Assembly: GCF_035934735.1 (NCBI RefSeq)
Contig: NZ_CP142396.1
Span: 372,001 to 436,000 of the forward strand
Direction of reading: 5' to 3'
From: Sedimentibacter sp. MB31-C6
GTDB lineage: Bacteria; Bacillota; Clostridia; Tissierellales; Sedimentibacteraceae
Length of the DNA: 64,000 nucleotides
A program made the position numbers and the translations under genes. The notes beneath the pieces were generated by a model. The model did not search any database. It was not told the DNA's origin and saw nothing but the letters and a program-made list of their open reading frames with translations. Shown here piece by piece: positions 43,970 through 51,557 of this stretch (positions are counted from its first letter, which is position 1; each line of letters begins with the position of its first letter).

Positions 43970-44401
43970 TTACAACATTTCCCAACCAGCGGGATTTGTG
44001 CAATGTATGGCAACAACTTCGAAATTTATTGGTATTTCATATGTTTCGTTGCTATATACTACTTTTCTTATTGTTTCTTCAACTCTAATCATGTTGTAAT
44101 CCGAATGATTTTGAAGGAAGTCTTCCATATCTTCTAATTCGGATATAGCGTTTGTACATAAATCTTCCAAATCCTGTAATTCACCCGCATAACCTCCAGA
44201 TATTATACTCGCAGCCCAGATAGCCATAGCAGCCGGAGTTGCCATGAATAATATAGGTATCCCAACCAATGCGAAAAATTTGGACGCAATATTTGCTTCT
44301 TTTTCAATATCATCCTGGATACTCCTAGCTTCTTCTAACTCGCTTATCATATCTTGAATATCATTATAACTTAAATTTTCAGTTTTCTTATAAGTAGCCA
44401 T
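43970..44401 (-). CDS. 143-residue protein of unknown function, possible cargo of a holin-like system
   Basis: No family recognised. The protein has a heptad-rich helical start (NLSYNDIQDMISELEEARSI, residues about 9-28), a hydrophobic hairpin (FFALVGIPILFMATPAAMAIWAASII, about 43-68), a second acidic helix (ELQDLEDLCTNAISELEDMEDFL) and a beta-rich tail (SNETYEIPINFEVVAIH). There is no signal peptide. A hydrophobic hairpin between coiled-coil-like helices is compatible with a pore-forming or membrane-active protein. It is the last gene of a unit with a UviA/TcdR-type sigma factor and a UviB-type holin, and has its own candidate sigma-dependent promoter 64 bp upstream. In known systems of this type the third gene is the toxin or bacteriocin; that role here is inference. 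Confidence 0.6.
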   Translation of the reverse strand: MATYKKTENLSYNDIQDMISELEEARSIQDDIEKEANIASKFFALVGIPILFMATPAAMAIWAASIISGGYAGELQDLEDLCTNAISELEDMEDFLQNHSDYNMIRVEETIRKVVYSNETYEIPINFEVVAIHCTNPAGWEML

Positions 44402-44464
44402 TTTTATTTCTCCTTTATTTTATTTTTTGTTCGACACAATTCCCGGGTTAATTTTGTCTTACAC

Positions 44465-44500
44465 TATATAGAAACGATTTTTAAAGAATAAATGTAAAGT
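44465..44500 (-). promoter_or_regulatory. Alternative-sigma promoter P1 of the 143-residue gene
   Basis: On the minus strand TTTACA (44498-44493), 17 bp, GTTTCT (44475-44470), then ATATAG. Its layout matches P2 (45583-45611) and P3 (45290-45318). The -35 equals the TTTACA reported for group-5 clostridial sigma factors (BotR/TcdR/UviA); the -10 is similar in starting with GTT. Confidence 0.68.
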
Positions 44501-44515
44501 GTTTTCAAAATTATT

Positions 44516-44749
44516 TTATTTTTTTATGTAATTTTTAATTTCGTTGACGCCAGTCCGTATATCTTCAACAATATCAAGCTTATCATTTAATGTGGCTATT
44601 ATATTCTGATATGATTTTTCCCTTTCTTCTTGCTTTGCATCTCTTTTTTCTTGAGCTTTAAGTATATAAAATATCAGAATAATGGACAATAGTGCCCATA
44701 TTCCCTGCGTTGTCGCAAGTTCATACAGATTCTCCTCCATATCAGTCAT
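44516..44749 (-). CDS. UviB/BhlA-family holin-like peptide
   Basis: The 77-residue protein has one N-terminal membrane helix (GIWALLSIILIFYILKAQEKRD, about residues 17-38) followed by a charged coiled-coil-like tail ending in KNYIKK, the layout of BhlA/UviB proteins, which are holin-like peptides linked to bacteriocin release. It overlaps the sigma gene by 8 bp (ATGACTGA), so the two are translationally coupled. In C. difficile the toxin locus pairs TcdR with the holin TcdE in a similar way. Confidence 0.85.
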   Translation of the reverse strand: MTDMEENLYELATTQGIWALLSIILIFYILKAQEKRDAKQEEREKSYQNIIATLNDKLDIVEDIRTGVNEIKNYIKK

Positions 44750-45266
44750 CCTCCAATTCTTTTTTTAACTTTTGCAATGCTTTTTTCTTCTGTGTATAAA
44801 TCGTTTGCCTTGAAACATTCAGTATTTTTGTCAACTCTTTATAAGAGTAGTTATACATATATTTTCCTATGATTATTTTTTTCTGGATACTGTTCAGATT
44901 TCTAAGCATTCTGTAAAAGTTCTCCTCTTCCAGTCTTTCATAGCAATCATGACAAATAAAATCTGTTTCAAATGCTGTTATTTCAATATGTTTATTGATA
45001 TTTTGTCTGACAATATCTATGTACTTGCTTCTAAAAAACCGCTTAATATAATTGATTATTTCGCCGTCTTGCCTGTTTTCAAATTTTTTCAAGTCCAAAT
45101 TGTCTATAAATTCCAGCAGAAATATGGTAAGATCGGTTTGAGCCTCTTCATAATACAATTTCTTCCCATAATACTTAATACATGGGACAAACTTTTTTTA
45201 TAATTCTTCCTTTGCCCCGATATCCCCGTTTTGGGCATTCTTTAAAAGTTCCAACACCCTTTTCAT
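44742..45266 (-). CDS. UviA/TcdR-type sigma factor, interrupted at codon 23
   Basis: The intact part (TTG 45158 to 44742, 138 residues) is a sigma-70-like factor of group 5: region 2 TDLTIFLLEFIDNLDLKKF with IVRQNINKH and region 4 YKELTKILNVSRQTIYTQKKKALQKL. The natural start is ATG 45266 (GGGAGGTATATACAA upstream), giving MKRVLELLKNAQNGDIGAKEEL, then a TAA at 45200-45198 and in-frame KKFVPCIKYYGKKLYYEEAQTD. The TAA replaces what is probably a tyrosine codon, since the flanking residues align with family members such as TcdR (LVKKLSRVLHYEEGETDL). It may be a real nonsense mutation or a sequencing error; initiation at TTG 45158 would give a protein shortened by 36 residues. It is upstream of uviB and autoregulated by P3 if functional. 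Confidence 0.8.
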
Positions 45267-45289
45267 TTGTATATACCTCCCTATATAAT

Positions 45290-45318
45290 AGGACCGTTTT
45301 TTTTGATGAAAATGTAAC
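45290..45318 (-). promoter_or_regulatory. Alternative-sigma promoter P3 of the sigma gene
   Basis: On the minus strand GTTACA (45318-45313), 17 bp, GGTCCT (45295-45290), then ATTATATAGGGAGG, which is the ribosome site of the sigma gene. It resembles P1 and P2 in spacing and in TACA(TT) and (G)xTxCTAT, suggesting positive autoregulation. Confidence 0.5.
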
Positions 45319-45582
45319 GGAGTTGGCGAAATTTATTATTAAGCTTATTTAACAATTTGGGTGAATCTGTAAATCTAAATATCAAATTTTCATTGAAAAA
45401 CAGTGGTATTTTATAGGTATTCAATGGTTTAATATTTTGAAATCACCTTAATCCGTACCGCAAAATTCGACAAAGCAGTATAATTTTAAATGCTTTTTTC
45501 ATTTATGGTACAATATAATTGCCACAAAGCTTTTTAAGAAATGTTCGGTCCAATTCACGGTTCAATTTTGCCTTATACCTAT

Positions 45583-45611
45583 AGAAACAATTTTTTAATA
45601 TCGAATGTAAA
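45583..45611 (-). promoter_or_regulatory. Alternative-sigma promoter P2 with duplicated leader
   Basis: TTTACA (45611-45606), 17 bp, GTTTCT (45588-45583), then ATAGG. The following leader (to about 45548) resembles the P1 leader over about 45 bp (CAAAATT-AACC, GAATTG, CGAACA). No gene follows before the sigma gene start at 45266, so P2 may drive the sigma gene through a 300-base leader or mark the site of a lost target gene. Confidence 0.55.
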
Positions 45612-45878
45612 CCTGTCTTAAAAATATTTATTCTTATACATTTACATTAAAGCAGTTATTTTTTATGTGAACTTTCCTTATTAAAATATAATATTGAATT
45701 TCTATAGCATGATATACTGTATTATTGTAAATTTAAGAAGATATAGTCTAGAATAAAAAAGTGTAAACAGGTCGTAAGACTTGTCTACCCTTTTTAAAAA
45801 ACTGCTGAGTCACTGCGAATTTTTGTTTAAATACAATCGAGTAGGAGCTAAATAATTAATTTATTTAGCGTCCTCTCA

Positions 45879-47715
45879 GTCGAGTAGCAAAGAGGAGCTT
45901 CACCTCGATGCTCTCACAGAACCGTACGTGAATCTCTCGATTCATACGGCTCTTATCATTTTACCTTATGGTGTGAACCCAAAAGCCCAATGTGCAAACA
46001 TGTTGGGCTCTCTTTTTGCAATTTCTTTTAGCCATTTATCAGCATTAGAACGATGATTTCTAAAGTGCTTGTATTTGGACATTGCCCATTTAACAAGTCT
46101 TCGATTTATACAGTCCATTGTATATTTCACAGCAGATTTATTATATTTGCTAAAATAATTCAACCATCCACGAATCATCGGATTAAGAATTTCAGCAACC
46201 TTTTCAATCTTGCTTCCTGACATAGAATGTATATTCTTTTCTTTTATTTTGTCCCTAAAGGACTTGGCTGATTTCCTGCTCACTTGTGGCAAAAAATTAA
46301 AATGTAATCTACCAGTTCTGTCTTTTATGAATATTCTTCTAAATGTGTAACCAAGAAAGTCAAACTCTGTATTCAGATATTCAAGTTTCCTGTCTTTATC
46401 CTTGCAATACACTATCTTAGTCTTTAGAGGATGTAATTCTAATTTACACTCATTCAGTCTTATATTCAATGCACTTAAAATTTCTTGAGCAACCTTTTCA
46501 TTTCTACAATGAATAATCGCATCATCAGCATATCTTTCAAATGGTGCGTCCTTGTAGTTTCTTGTCAACCAAACATCAAAAGCATAGTGCATAAACAAAT
46601 TCGCAAGAATTGGGCTTATTACCCCTCCTTGTGGAGTTCCACTAGTTCTTTCTATCATTTCCTTACCAACAATAAATGGTGCTTTTAGCCATCTTTCAAT
46701 ATAGAGCAAAATCCATGGTTCTTTAGTATGTAGCTTAACTGCTTTCATAAGTAATTTATGGTCGATATTATCAAAAAGTCCTTTTATATCAAATTCTATG
46801 ACATAATCATATTTCCAACATCTTTGTCTTGCTTGCCCTATGGCATCAAGTGCCGATTTATTTGGTCTATATCCATATGAATCCTCATGGAAAACAGCCT
46901 CAATCTTAGACCCTAGATACATTTTAACAACCATTTGTGCTATTCTATCACTTATTGTAGGTATGCCAAGTCTTCTAGTACCTCCCGATTTCTTGGGAAT
47001 TTCCACTGCTTTAACAGGCGGCGGAAAGTAGCTACCAGAACTCATCCTATTCCAGATTTTATACAAGTTTCCTTTCAGGTCTTTTTGAAAATCTTCTATA
47101 TCCACTTCATCAATACCTGCACTTCCTTTATTTCTTTTCACACTTTTAAATGCTTCTAATACTACTAACTTTGAAATTTCATAAGGTTTGCTGCCTTTCA
47201 TTTGTTCCTCCTGTTATTTACAGTTGTCATTTGAACTCAGCTAAAATGATACAATCCCTTCGCTCCATTGCCATTACAGCAACTTCTTAACTACTACGAA
47301 TTGTTCCGCCCCTGTACTACCCATTGCTATTTCAGCCTTGCTTTTCTGTGACTTGTGCTTTTTCGCTTAACATTGTAGTGCAGGTTCCTGTGTTTCGCAA
47401 CAGAGCCTATTGTACGCTCATGCCATCTTAATACCGGTTACCAAGTAAACAGCTATCAGGTTTCCTTTACTCTTATCCTTAGTTAGTGGTGAAAACTAAG
47501 TTTTGACAACTTCTTACGCTATCGATACTTCATCAATGGTTCACTCTCGTTCATCTTCGTACAACCCACATGACTATTTTTAGTATAGCCTTTTCCCTAA
47601 TCGCTCACTACCATAGCTCTTTACTACAGCAGCATTAGGGCTGTTTGGAGAGTTTGCCTGTTCAATTCTCTCCGAAGGACCTTCCTTCATCTCTGCTGCA
47701 ACTTGCACAGCACAC
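45879..47715 (-). mobile_element. Inner group II intron nested in the outer one
   Basis: Boundaries by consensus: GTGTG at 47715 and CTACTCGAC at 45887-45879 (ends AY). Domains I to IV run to the reverse transcriptase start at 47201. Domain V (GAGCCGTATGAATCGAGAG pairing with ATTCACGTACGGTTC) is at about 45957-45915, with Domain VI at 45910-45879. The encoded protein is intact and has no endonuclease domain, as in bacterial class D/E introns. Junction coordinates may be off by a few bases. Confidence 0.75.
45966..47201 (-). CDS. ltrA: Group II intron reverse transcriptase/maturase
   Basis: The 411-residue protein has the reverse-transcriptase core: KSVKRNKGSAGIDEVDI, RRLGIPTISDRIAQ, EFDIKGLFDNIDH, TPQGGVISPILANL and the catalytic FERYADDAIIHC (YADD, about residue 226), followed by the group II maturase region (IRGWLNYFSKYNKSAVK, about 340-356). 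The protein is encoded within the inner intron and should promote its splicing and retrohoming. It lacks an HNH domain. The frame is intact, so the intron may be active. The start follows AGGAGGAACAA. Confidence 0.96.
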   Translation of the reverse strand: MKGSKPYEISKLVVLEAFKSVKRNKGSAGIDEVDIEDFQKDLKGNLYKIWNRMSSGSYFPPPVKAVEIPKKSGGTRRLGIPTISDRIAQMVVKMYLGSKIEAVFHEDSYGYRPNKSALDAIGQARQRCWKYDYVIEFDIKGLFDNIDHKLLMKAVKLHTKEPWILLYIERWLKAPFIVGKEMIERTSGTPQGGVISPILANLFMHYAFDVWLTRNYKDAPFERYADDAIIHCRNEKVAQEILSALNIRLNECKLELHPLKTKIVYCKDKDRKLEYLNTEFDFLGYTFRRIFIKDRTGRLHFNFLPQVSRKSAKSFRDKIKEKNIHSMSGSKIEKVAEILNPMIRGWLNYFSKYNKSAVKYTMDCINRRLVKWAMSKYKHFRNHRSNADKWLKEIAKREPNMFAHWAFGFTP

Positions 47716-47757
47716 CACCACCGTACGTACCGTTCGGTATACGGCGGTTCAATAGAA

Positions 47758-48198
47758 TTAACATTTTGATGTGTATATTTTAAATAAAGACACTAATCCA
47801 GCTTTTTCAAGTCTTGCATTAGTGATGGAACATTGAAGAATAGGACTTTTGGCTGTGCGCCAAAAGCTCTTTCTTGTATTAGCAAATTCCCATGCTTTGT
47901 ATTTTGACACGCCAAGTTTTTGTAGATTCGTAAATTTCGTACTAACTTTCTTCCACTGTTTCCAATAGCACATTCGTATTCTTCGCCTTAACCATTCATC
48001 AAGCTTTCTCATTGCAGATTTCATGTCAGCAAGTTTGAAATAATTTACCCATCCTACAACTAATTGCTTAATCTTTTTATAGGTTGTTTCGATATTACCA
48101 ATTTTGCTTCTGCCAGTTAATAGTTTTAGTTTATACTTGAGTTTACGCACTGACTTTTTATGCACCTTCATTTTAATTTCATTATCTTTCCTGTAAAA
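47758..48198 (-). pseudogene. Outer-intron reverse transcriptase, C-terminal fragment
   Basis: The coding similarity starts at FYRKDNEIKMKVHKKS and runs through KLLTGRSKIGNIETTYKKI, VGWVNYFKLADMKSAMRKLD, WLRRRIRMCYWKQWKK and KYKAWEFANTRKSFWRTAKS to the stop at 47758. This is the maturase/X region of class C intron proteins, about the last third. The polymerase domain with its YADD is missing: intron Domain I-IV sequence (TCAGCAGAGGTCA) joins directly to FYRK. An open frame extends to 48279 but those first 27 codons are intron RNA sequence. Confidence 0.85.
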
Positions 48199-48558
48199 TG
48201 ACCTCTGCTGACTTCTCATGTCCCAGCTATACATCACTGCATAGGTTGTTATTTCTAAATTCATATCCATAACTTGCACATGAGACCTCCCCAGGTAAGA
48301 ACGACCGCCTTCATCTCATATATCTGCCATATTTACTGCATACACTTCGGGTAGTATTGGACTTTGTTTTGTGATGCAAACTCATCCAATGTAAATCAGC
48401 CTTTTATATGGTTCGTGTTCCTCAGACCGAGACTTTGCCTTAAGCTTCCTTCAGATTCCACCTCACGATGGACACCCTTGCTCTTGGCTAATGGTTGCTA
48501 CTACCAAGCCCCATAACGGACTTTCACCGTCAAGCTGTCGCCCATGCTGGGCGCACAT

Positions 48559-48592
48559 CAAAACCACAAGGAAATTAATCCTTGTGGTCGGA
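48559..48592 (-). terminator. Terminator used as target by the outer intron
   Basis: On the minus strand GACCACAAGG and CCTTGTGGTT form a stem with an ATTAATTT-type loop, followed by TTGAT and then the intron 5' end. It is the 5' exon side of a class IIC insertion. Confidence 0.75.
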
Positions 48593-48646
48593 TGCTTACA
48601 GAAGCACGAAAAATTTAGTTCGGAAGGAAAAATTTTTAAGTAACCC

Positions 48647-48945
48647 TTAAGAATATAAAAGAACTATCAAACACAGAGCTAAAACCACTCCAAAAATGTA
48701 TATGGAATAAGTTATACTATTCATTTTATATCTTGCTTTTTTTGCTTCTATGGTAATATCAGTTGTGTATTCAATATTAGGATTATTTATATTGCTAATA
48801 GAATCGAATTTTTTAGCAATCATATCTTTAGAATTTTTTTTATATTTTAGCGGCATCTTTAGTAATGAACTCATGCTATTGTTTATTAAAATAATTAGCT
48901 TTAACAGTCCAACATCAAATAAATTCAATATAAAAGAACTTATTT
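48647..48945 (-). CDS. Hypothetical protein fragment with C-terminal membrane helix
   Basis: An open frame of up to about 99 residues after a TAA at 48945, with a TTG at 48928 as the only start-like codon and no ribosome site. It is hydrophobic at the start (LLKLIILINNSMSSLL), has a polar middle (YTTDITIEAKKARYK) and ends in a transmembrane helix (YSIYIFGVVLALCLIVLLYS). It abuts the IS91-type remnant at 48949 and the outer intron's terminator, and is probably the C-terminal remnant of a longer gene. No family recognised. Confidence 0.35.
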
Positions 48946-48948
48946 AAA

Positions 48949-49077
48949 AGACCTTTCGATAATGCTGATGCGATAATAGAATATTTAGCGAGATATACAC
49001 ATAAAATTGCAATAACCAATAGCAGAATAGTTAAAATAGAAGATAATAAAGTAGTGTACAAAAAATTGCTAACATAG
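48949..49077 (+). pseudogene. IS91-family transposase fragment
   Basis: A 42-residue plus-strand stretch reads RPFDNADAIIEYLARYTHKI then AITNSRIVKIEDNKVVY, matching the C-terminal section of IS91/ISCR-type Y2 transposases, whose conserved VxEYLGRYTHRVAISN block is clearly present. It has no start and stops at 49075-49077, joined to the 3' end of the tyrosine-recombinase gene, which is on the opposite strand. Confidence 0.8.
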
Positions 49078-49494
49078 CATAAAAAGAAGTAAAAAAGCTC
49101 TAAGTCCTGATGAATACATGGTGTATAGCATAACTTTATATATTTCTTTCGGCATTAACTCAATAAATTCTATTACTTCTTCTTTACTTAATACTGATGG
49201 TAAAGGGTTGTATCCTTTTAAATGTGGTATCTTTTTATTTATCCATTGTTTTTCAAGTACAACTTCATAGAAATATTTAATTGCATTTCTATAGCTATTT
49301 ACTGTTCCAATGCAATATTCTTTAACATATCGGAGATGTCTTAAATATTCTAATATATCATCTAATGTTATTTCATTAGTTTCTTTATTTATGGTTCTTA
49401 AAAATATATTTATTTTATATGTGTAACCTTGACAGGTCTCTTCTTTAAGACCGCTCATTTCTAAGCATCTTTGTAACTTTTCTATTGGATCCAT
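49069..49494 (-). pseudogene. Tyrosine recombinase, truncated after its first active-site arginine
   Basis: The 141-residue product (MDPIEKLQRCLEMSGLKEET start) has the N-terminal SAM-like core-binding domain of XerC/XerD-type integrases and the start of the catalytic domain: MPKEIYKVMLYTMYSSGLR, whose last arginine is the first catalytic residue. It then departs to AFLLLFMLC and stops, so the R-H-R-Y box and tyrosine are missing. The junction is the IS91-type fragment. The first 38 codons also occur at 41234-41347. Such recombinases accompany IS91-like elements. Confidence 0.85.
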
Positions 49495-49751
49495 TTTTTC
49501 CTCCCATGATTTCTAATTTGTATTGATTAAAAATCATAAAAGGTGGCCCTCTTGTAAATTCTAGTATTGATTTTTTTGATTTATATGATATATTTTTTTC
49601 ATAAAAGTAGGTGGTTTAAATGTTTTTTTATATTTTTTTGTGGTGATTAAATATTAATTGAAAATTTAAAACTTGTCTACTTTTATTTTGTAAAAAACAA
49701 AAAATGTTGAAGTGTATTTTTGTATACCTCAACATTTTTATATATTATCTT
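49381..49751 (-). repeat. 372-bp direct repeat, copy 2
   Basis: Same sequence as 41234-41605 in the same orientation, covering the first 38 codons of the recombinase and its upstream region, with the hairpin AATGTTGA/TCAACATT near 49705-49740. Together the copies enclose the mosaic 41606-49380. Confidence 0.88.
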
Positions 49752-49807
49752 TTTCCGCTTTAGCGTCAGATGTTAGAATCTCTATATCCTACTTATTTTG
49801 TTTTTGT

Positions 49808-49875
49808 TTGAATAACGCGAAGCGCCGCCACAAAGAACCGTCCCCGTTATTTCCCGTTATTTCCTTATTTCCTTA
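49808..49875. repeat. REP-like sequence and 10-bp tandem repeat
   Basis: GCCGCCACAAAGAACCGTCCCC is a well-known REP-type dispersed sequence in many bacteria. It is followed by CGTTATTTCC repeated twice and a partial third unit. It marks the right end of the mosaic. Confidence 0.6.
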
Positions 49876-50166
49876 GCTGTATCATCTCCAACACCGGGTG
49901 CATAAAGACGTCCGTCTTTATTTTTTACTAGTATTTCATCTTCATCTCCAAAAACAATGTCCGTGTATGCCATAAAAACAATAATTTCGTCAGTAGATTC
50001 ACAGTTAATTGGGATACTACGTTTTTTGCATCATCATTATATACATTTTCTGCACCTTTCTTTTCTAACCACTGTTTACAAAACTCAGCTCTTTTATCTT
50101 CTTTATGAGAAGGTGCTGGTATTTTAGCAAGACTAATTAGAAGCTTTAATTGCTCTTTTTTATCAT
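49868..50166 (-). pseudogene. M20-family peptidase remnant
   Basis: From ATG 50166 the minus strand reads MIKKEQLKLLISLAKIPAPS, HKEDKRAEFCKQWLEKKGAE, NVYNDDAKNV; then the frame shifts and reads INCESTDEIIVFMAYTDIVF, GDEDEILVKNKDGRLYAPGV, GDDTA. PAPSHKED and the H/D metal motif MAxTDxV (here MAYTDIVF), as well as GVGDDTA, are those of M20 zinc exopeptidases of the PepD/DapE type. A 1-base frameshift and loss of everything after GDDTA leave about 100 codons. Confidence 0.75.
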
Positions 50167-50190
50167 TCTAAAAAATAATGGTATATATAT

Positions 50191-51255
50191 TTATAAAACA
50201 ATCTTTTCTACAAAAGGAGATGTCATTGATGAAAGTAAAGCAGAATAATTTAAATCAAAGGAAATAACATCTCCAACATTTACGTTGGTTTCATTTGTAG
50301 CGTTAATTAATAAATGGTCGCTTGTAGCGCCTAATATTTCTAAAGTAGATTTTCGAGGTATCAATCCATCTATATTCGTGTCTTGACGTCCAACATTCAG
50401 AATACATCTTTTCATAATGCCTTTGTCCTGAACGGATGGAATATTACCAAAGGCATCTTGACCAATTTCTCCAATTGGAATAGATGGTTTTAATTTCTTT
50501 TCAATTACTTCAGCTGATAAAGTGAATGCATCTTGATATGTATCAGGATATTTTTCTCTATAAATTGTTTCTCTTCCTAATAGTATTCCTTCCCCGATTC
50601 TAAAATGGTTAATTCTACTTGGTATTTTACCTGATTCAAGTAATTTTAAAGAACTTGAGTTACCTGCGGATAGGTACTCTAATTTTATATTAAATTTATT
50701 CTCAACTTCTTCTGCAAGTTCTACTAATTGATTATTGTTTTCTATGGTAGGTATAGTACCGTTTAAGTCAGTCAAATTAGTTCCCAGACCAATTATTTTT
50801 ACACCTTTCATATTAATAGTCTCTTTAACTAGAGGAATCAATTCATTAGGCCAAATTCCTTCTCTTAAGTCGCCAAGATCAATCATAATAATAATTTTAT
50901 GTATGACACCATTTTTAATACTTGCTTCAGAAAGTGCTTCAATTATTTCATACTCTGTATTTAAACTAACATCAGCAAGTGATATTACTCTTTCAATTTC
51001 TGATTTATGTGGAGATCTCATTAATAAAAACGGGACATTAATGTCATTTTTTCTTAATCGTTCTATATTATCAAGGCGAGACTCACCTATCCAGGAAACA
51101 CCTCCACGAATCATAGCACTTGCGATCTCTGGCATACCTAATGCACCTTTTGTAACGCCTGCAACAGATATTCTATTTTTTTTACATAAATTCACAATAA
51201 CACTGGTATTATGCTCTATCTTTTTTAAATCAATATAAATACATGGTGTTTTCAA
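50191..51255 (-). CDS. orr: Ornithine racemase (alanine racemase family)
   Basis: The 354-residue PLP enzyme has the alanine-racemase N-terminal barrel with Schiff-base lysine K36 in VAGVTKGALG, and matches the clostridial ornithine racemase family: IGESRLDNIERLR, RSPHKSEIERV, IIMIDLGDLREGIWP, GLGTNLTDLNG, LEYLSAGNSSSL, and the C-terminal FDLNYSALLSSMTSPFVEK. It interconverts L- and D-ornithine, giving the substrate of D-ornithine 4,5-aminomutase at the start of the pathway whose later steps are encoded by ord and ortAB at the left end of the window. Length agrees with characterised Orr. It lies outside that cluster and has no visible sigma-54 promoter. Confidence 0.9.
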   Translation of the reverse strand: MKTPCIYIDLKKIEHNTSVIVNLCKKNRISVAGVTKGALGMPEIASAMIRGGVSWIGESRLDNIERLRKNDINVPFLLMRSPHKSEIERVISLADVSLNTEYEIIEALSEASIKNGVIHKIIIMIDLGDLREGIWPNELIPLVKETINMKGVKIIGLGTNLTDLNGTIPTIENNNQLVELAEEVENKFNIKLEYLSAGNSSSLKLLESGKIPSRINHFRIGEGILLGRETIYREKYPDTYQDAFTLSAEVIEKKLKPSIPIGEIGQDAFGNIPSVQDKGIMKRCILNVGRQDTNIDGLIPRKSTLEILGATSDHLLINATNETNVNVGDVISFDLNYSALLSSMTSPFVEKIVL

Positions 51256-51471
51256 ATTTATTCTCCTTGCAAAGTTTATTAATTATTAATGTGTTCTTTT
51301 AAATCGTTGATAGTTATTTTTTTAAATTTAACTATATAAAGTTCCCTCTTAATATTTTCTAACCTCTTTACTCTCAAATTCATTTTTTACATTATATTAC
51401 ATTTTGCTGTTCTTTACAACGTCAAAATAATAAAGATAAAATAAAATTAACTATAGGCGACTTTTAGGAAC

Positions 51472-51557
51472 GGGTCTAATTTTATACTACCTGACATCAT
51501 TGTCTCTTTCCGTACCATTCCTTTTGAGCGTCTCAAAAGAGCAGTTACCTTTGCATA
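51472..51557. repeat. 85-bp duplicate of part of the response-regulator gene
   Basis: It matches 36795-36879 (inside the OmpR-type regulator gene) with about two mismatches: GGGTCTAAT, TATACTACCTGACATCATTG, TCTCTTTCCGTACCATTCC and so on to TTTGCATA. It fuses the 3' end of the lipoprotein remnant to unrelated sequence. The segment is out of frame there. Confidence 0.85.

Larger units (their letters stand above)
45836..48556 (-). mobile_element. Outer group IIC intron (fragmented by inner intron)
   Basis: Read on the minus strand: 5' end GTGCGCCCAGCATGGGCG at 48556, with class-C Domain I features (GACGGTGAAAGTCCG, AGCAAGGGTGTCC, GGAATCTGAAGGAAGC). The reverse-transcriptase gene is largely deleted (remnant 47758-48198). 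Domain V GAACCGCCGTATACC paired with GGTACGTACGGTGG is at about 47751-47716. Domain VI AGAGGACGCTAAATAAATTA then ATTATTTAGCTCCTACTCGAT is at 45876-45836, so the inner intron (45879-47715) sits between Domains V and VI. The intron follows a terminator hairpin (48561-48589), as group IIC introns do. Exact ends are placed by consensus, not by alignment. Confidence 0.82.

Noticed and set aside
45400-45480. Short frame MKKAFKIILLCRILRYGLR downstream of P2
   Set aside because: 19 codons, no ribosome site, no conservation visible; likely noise in the leader.
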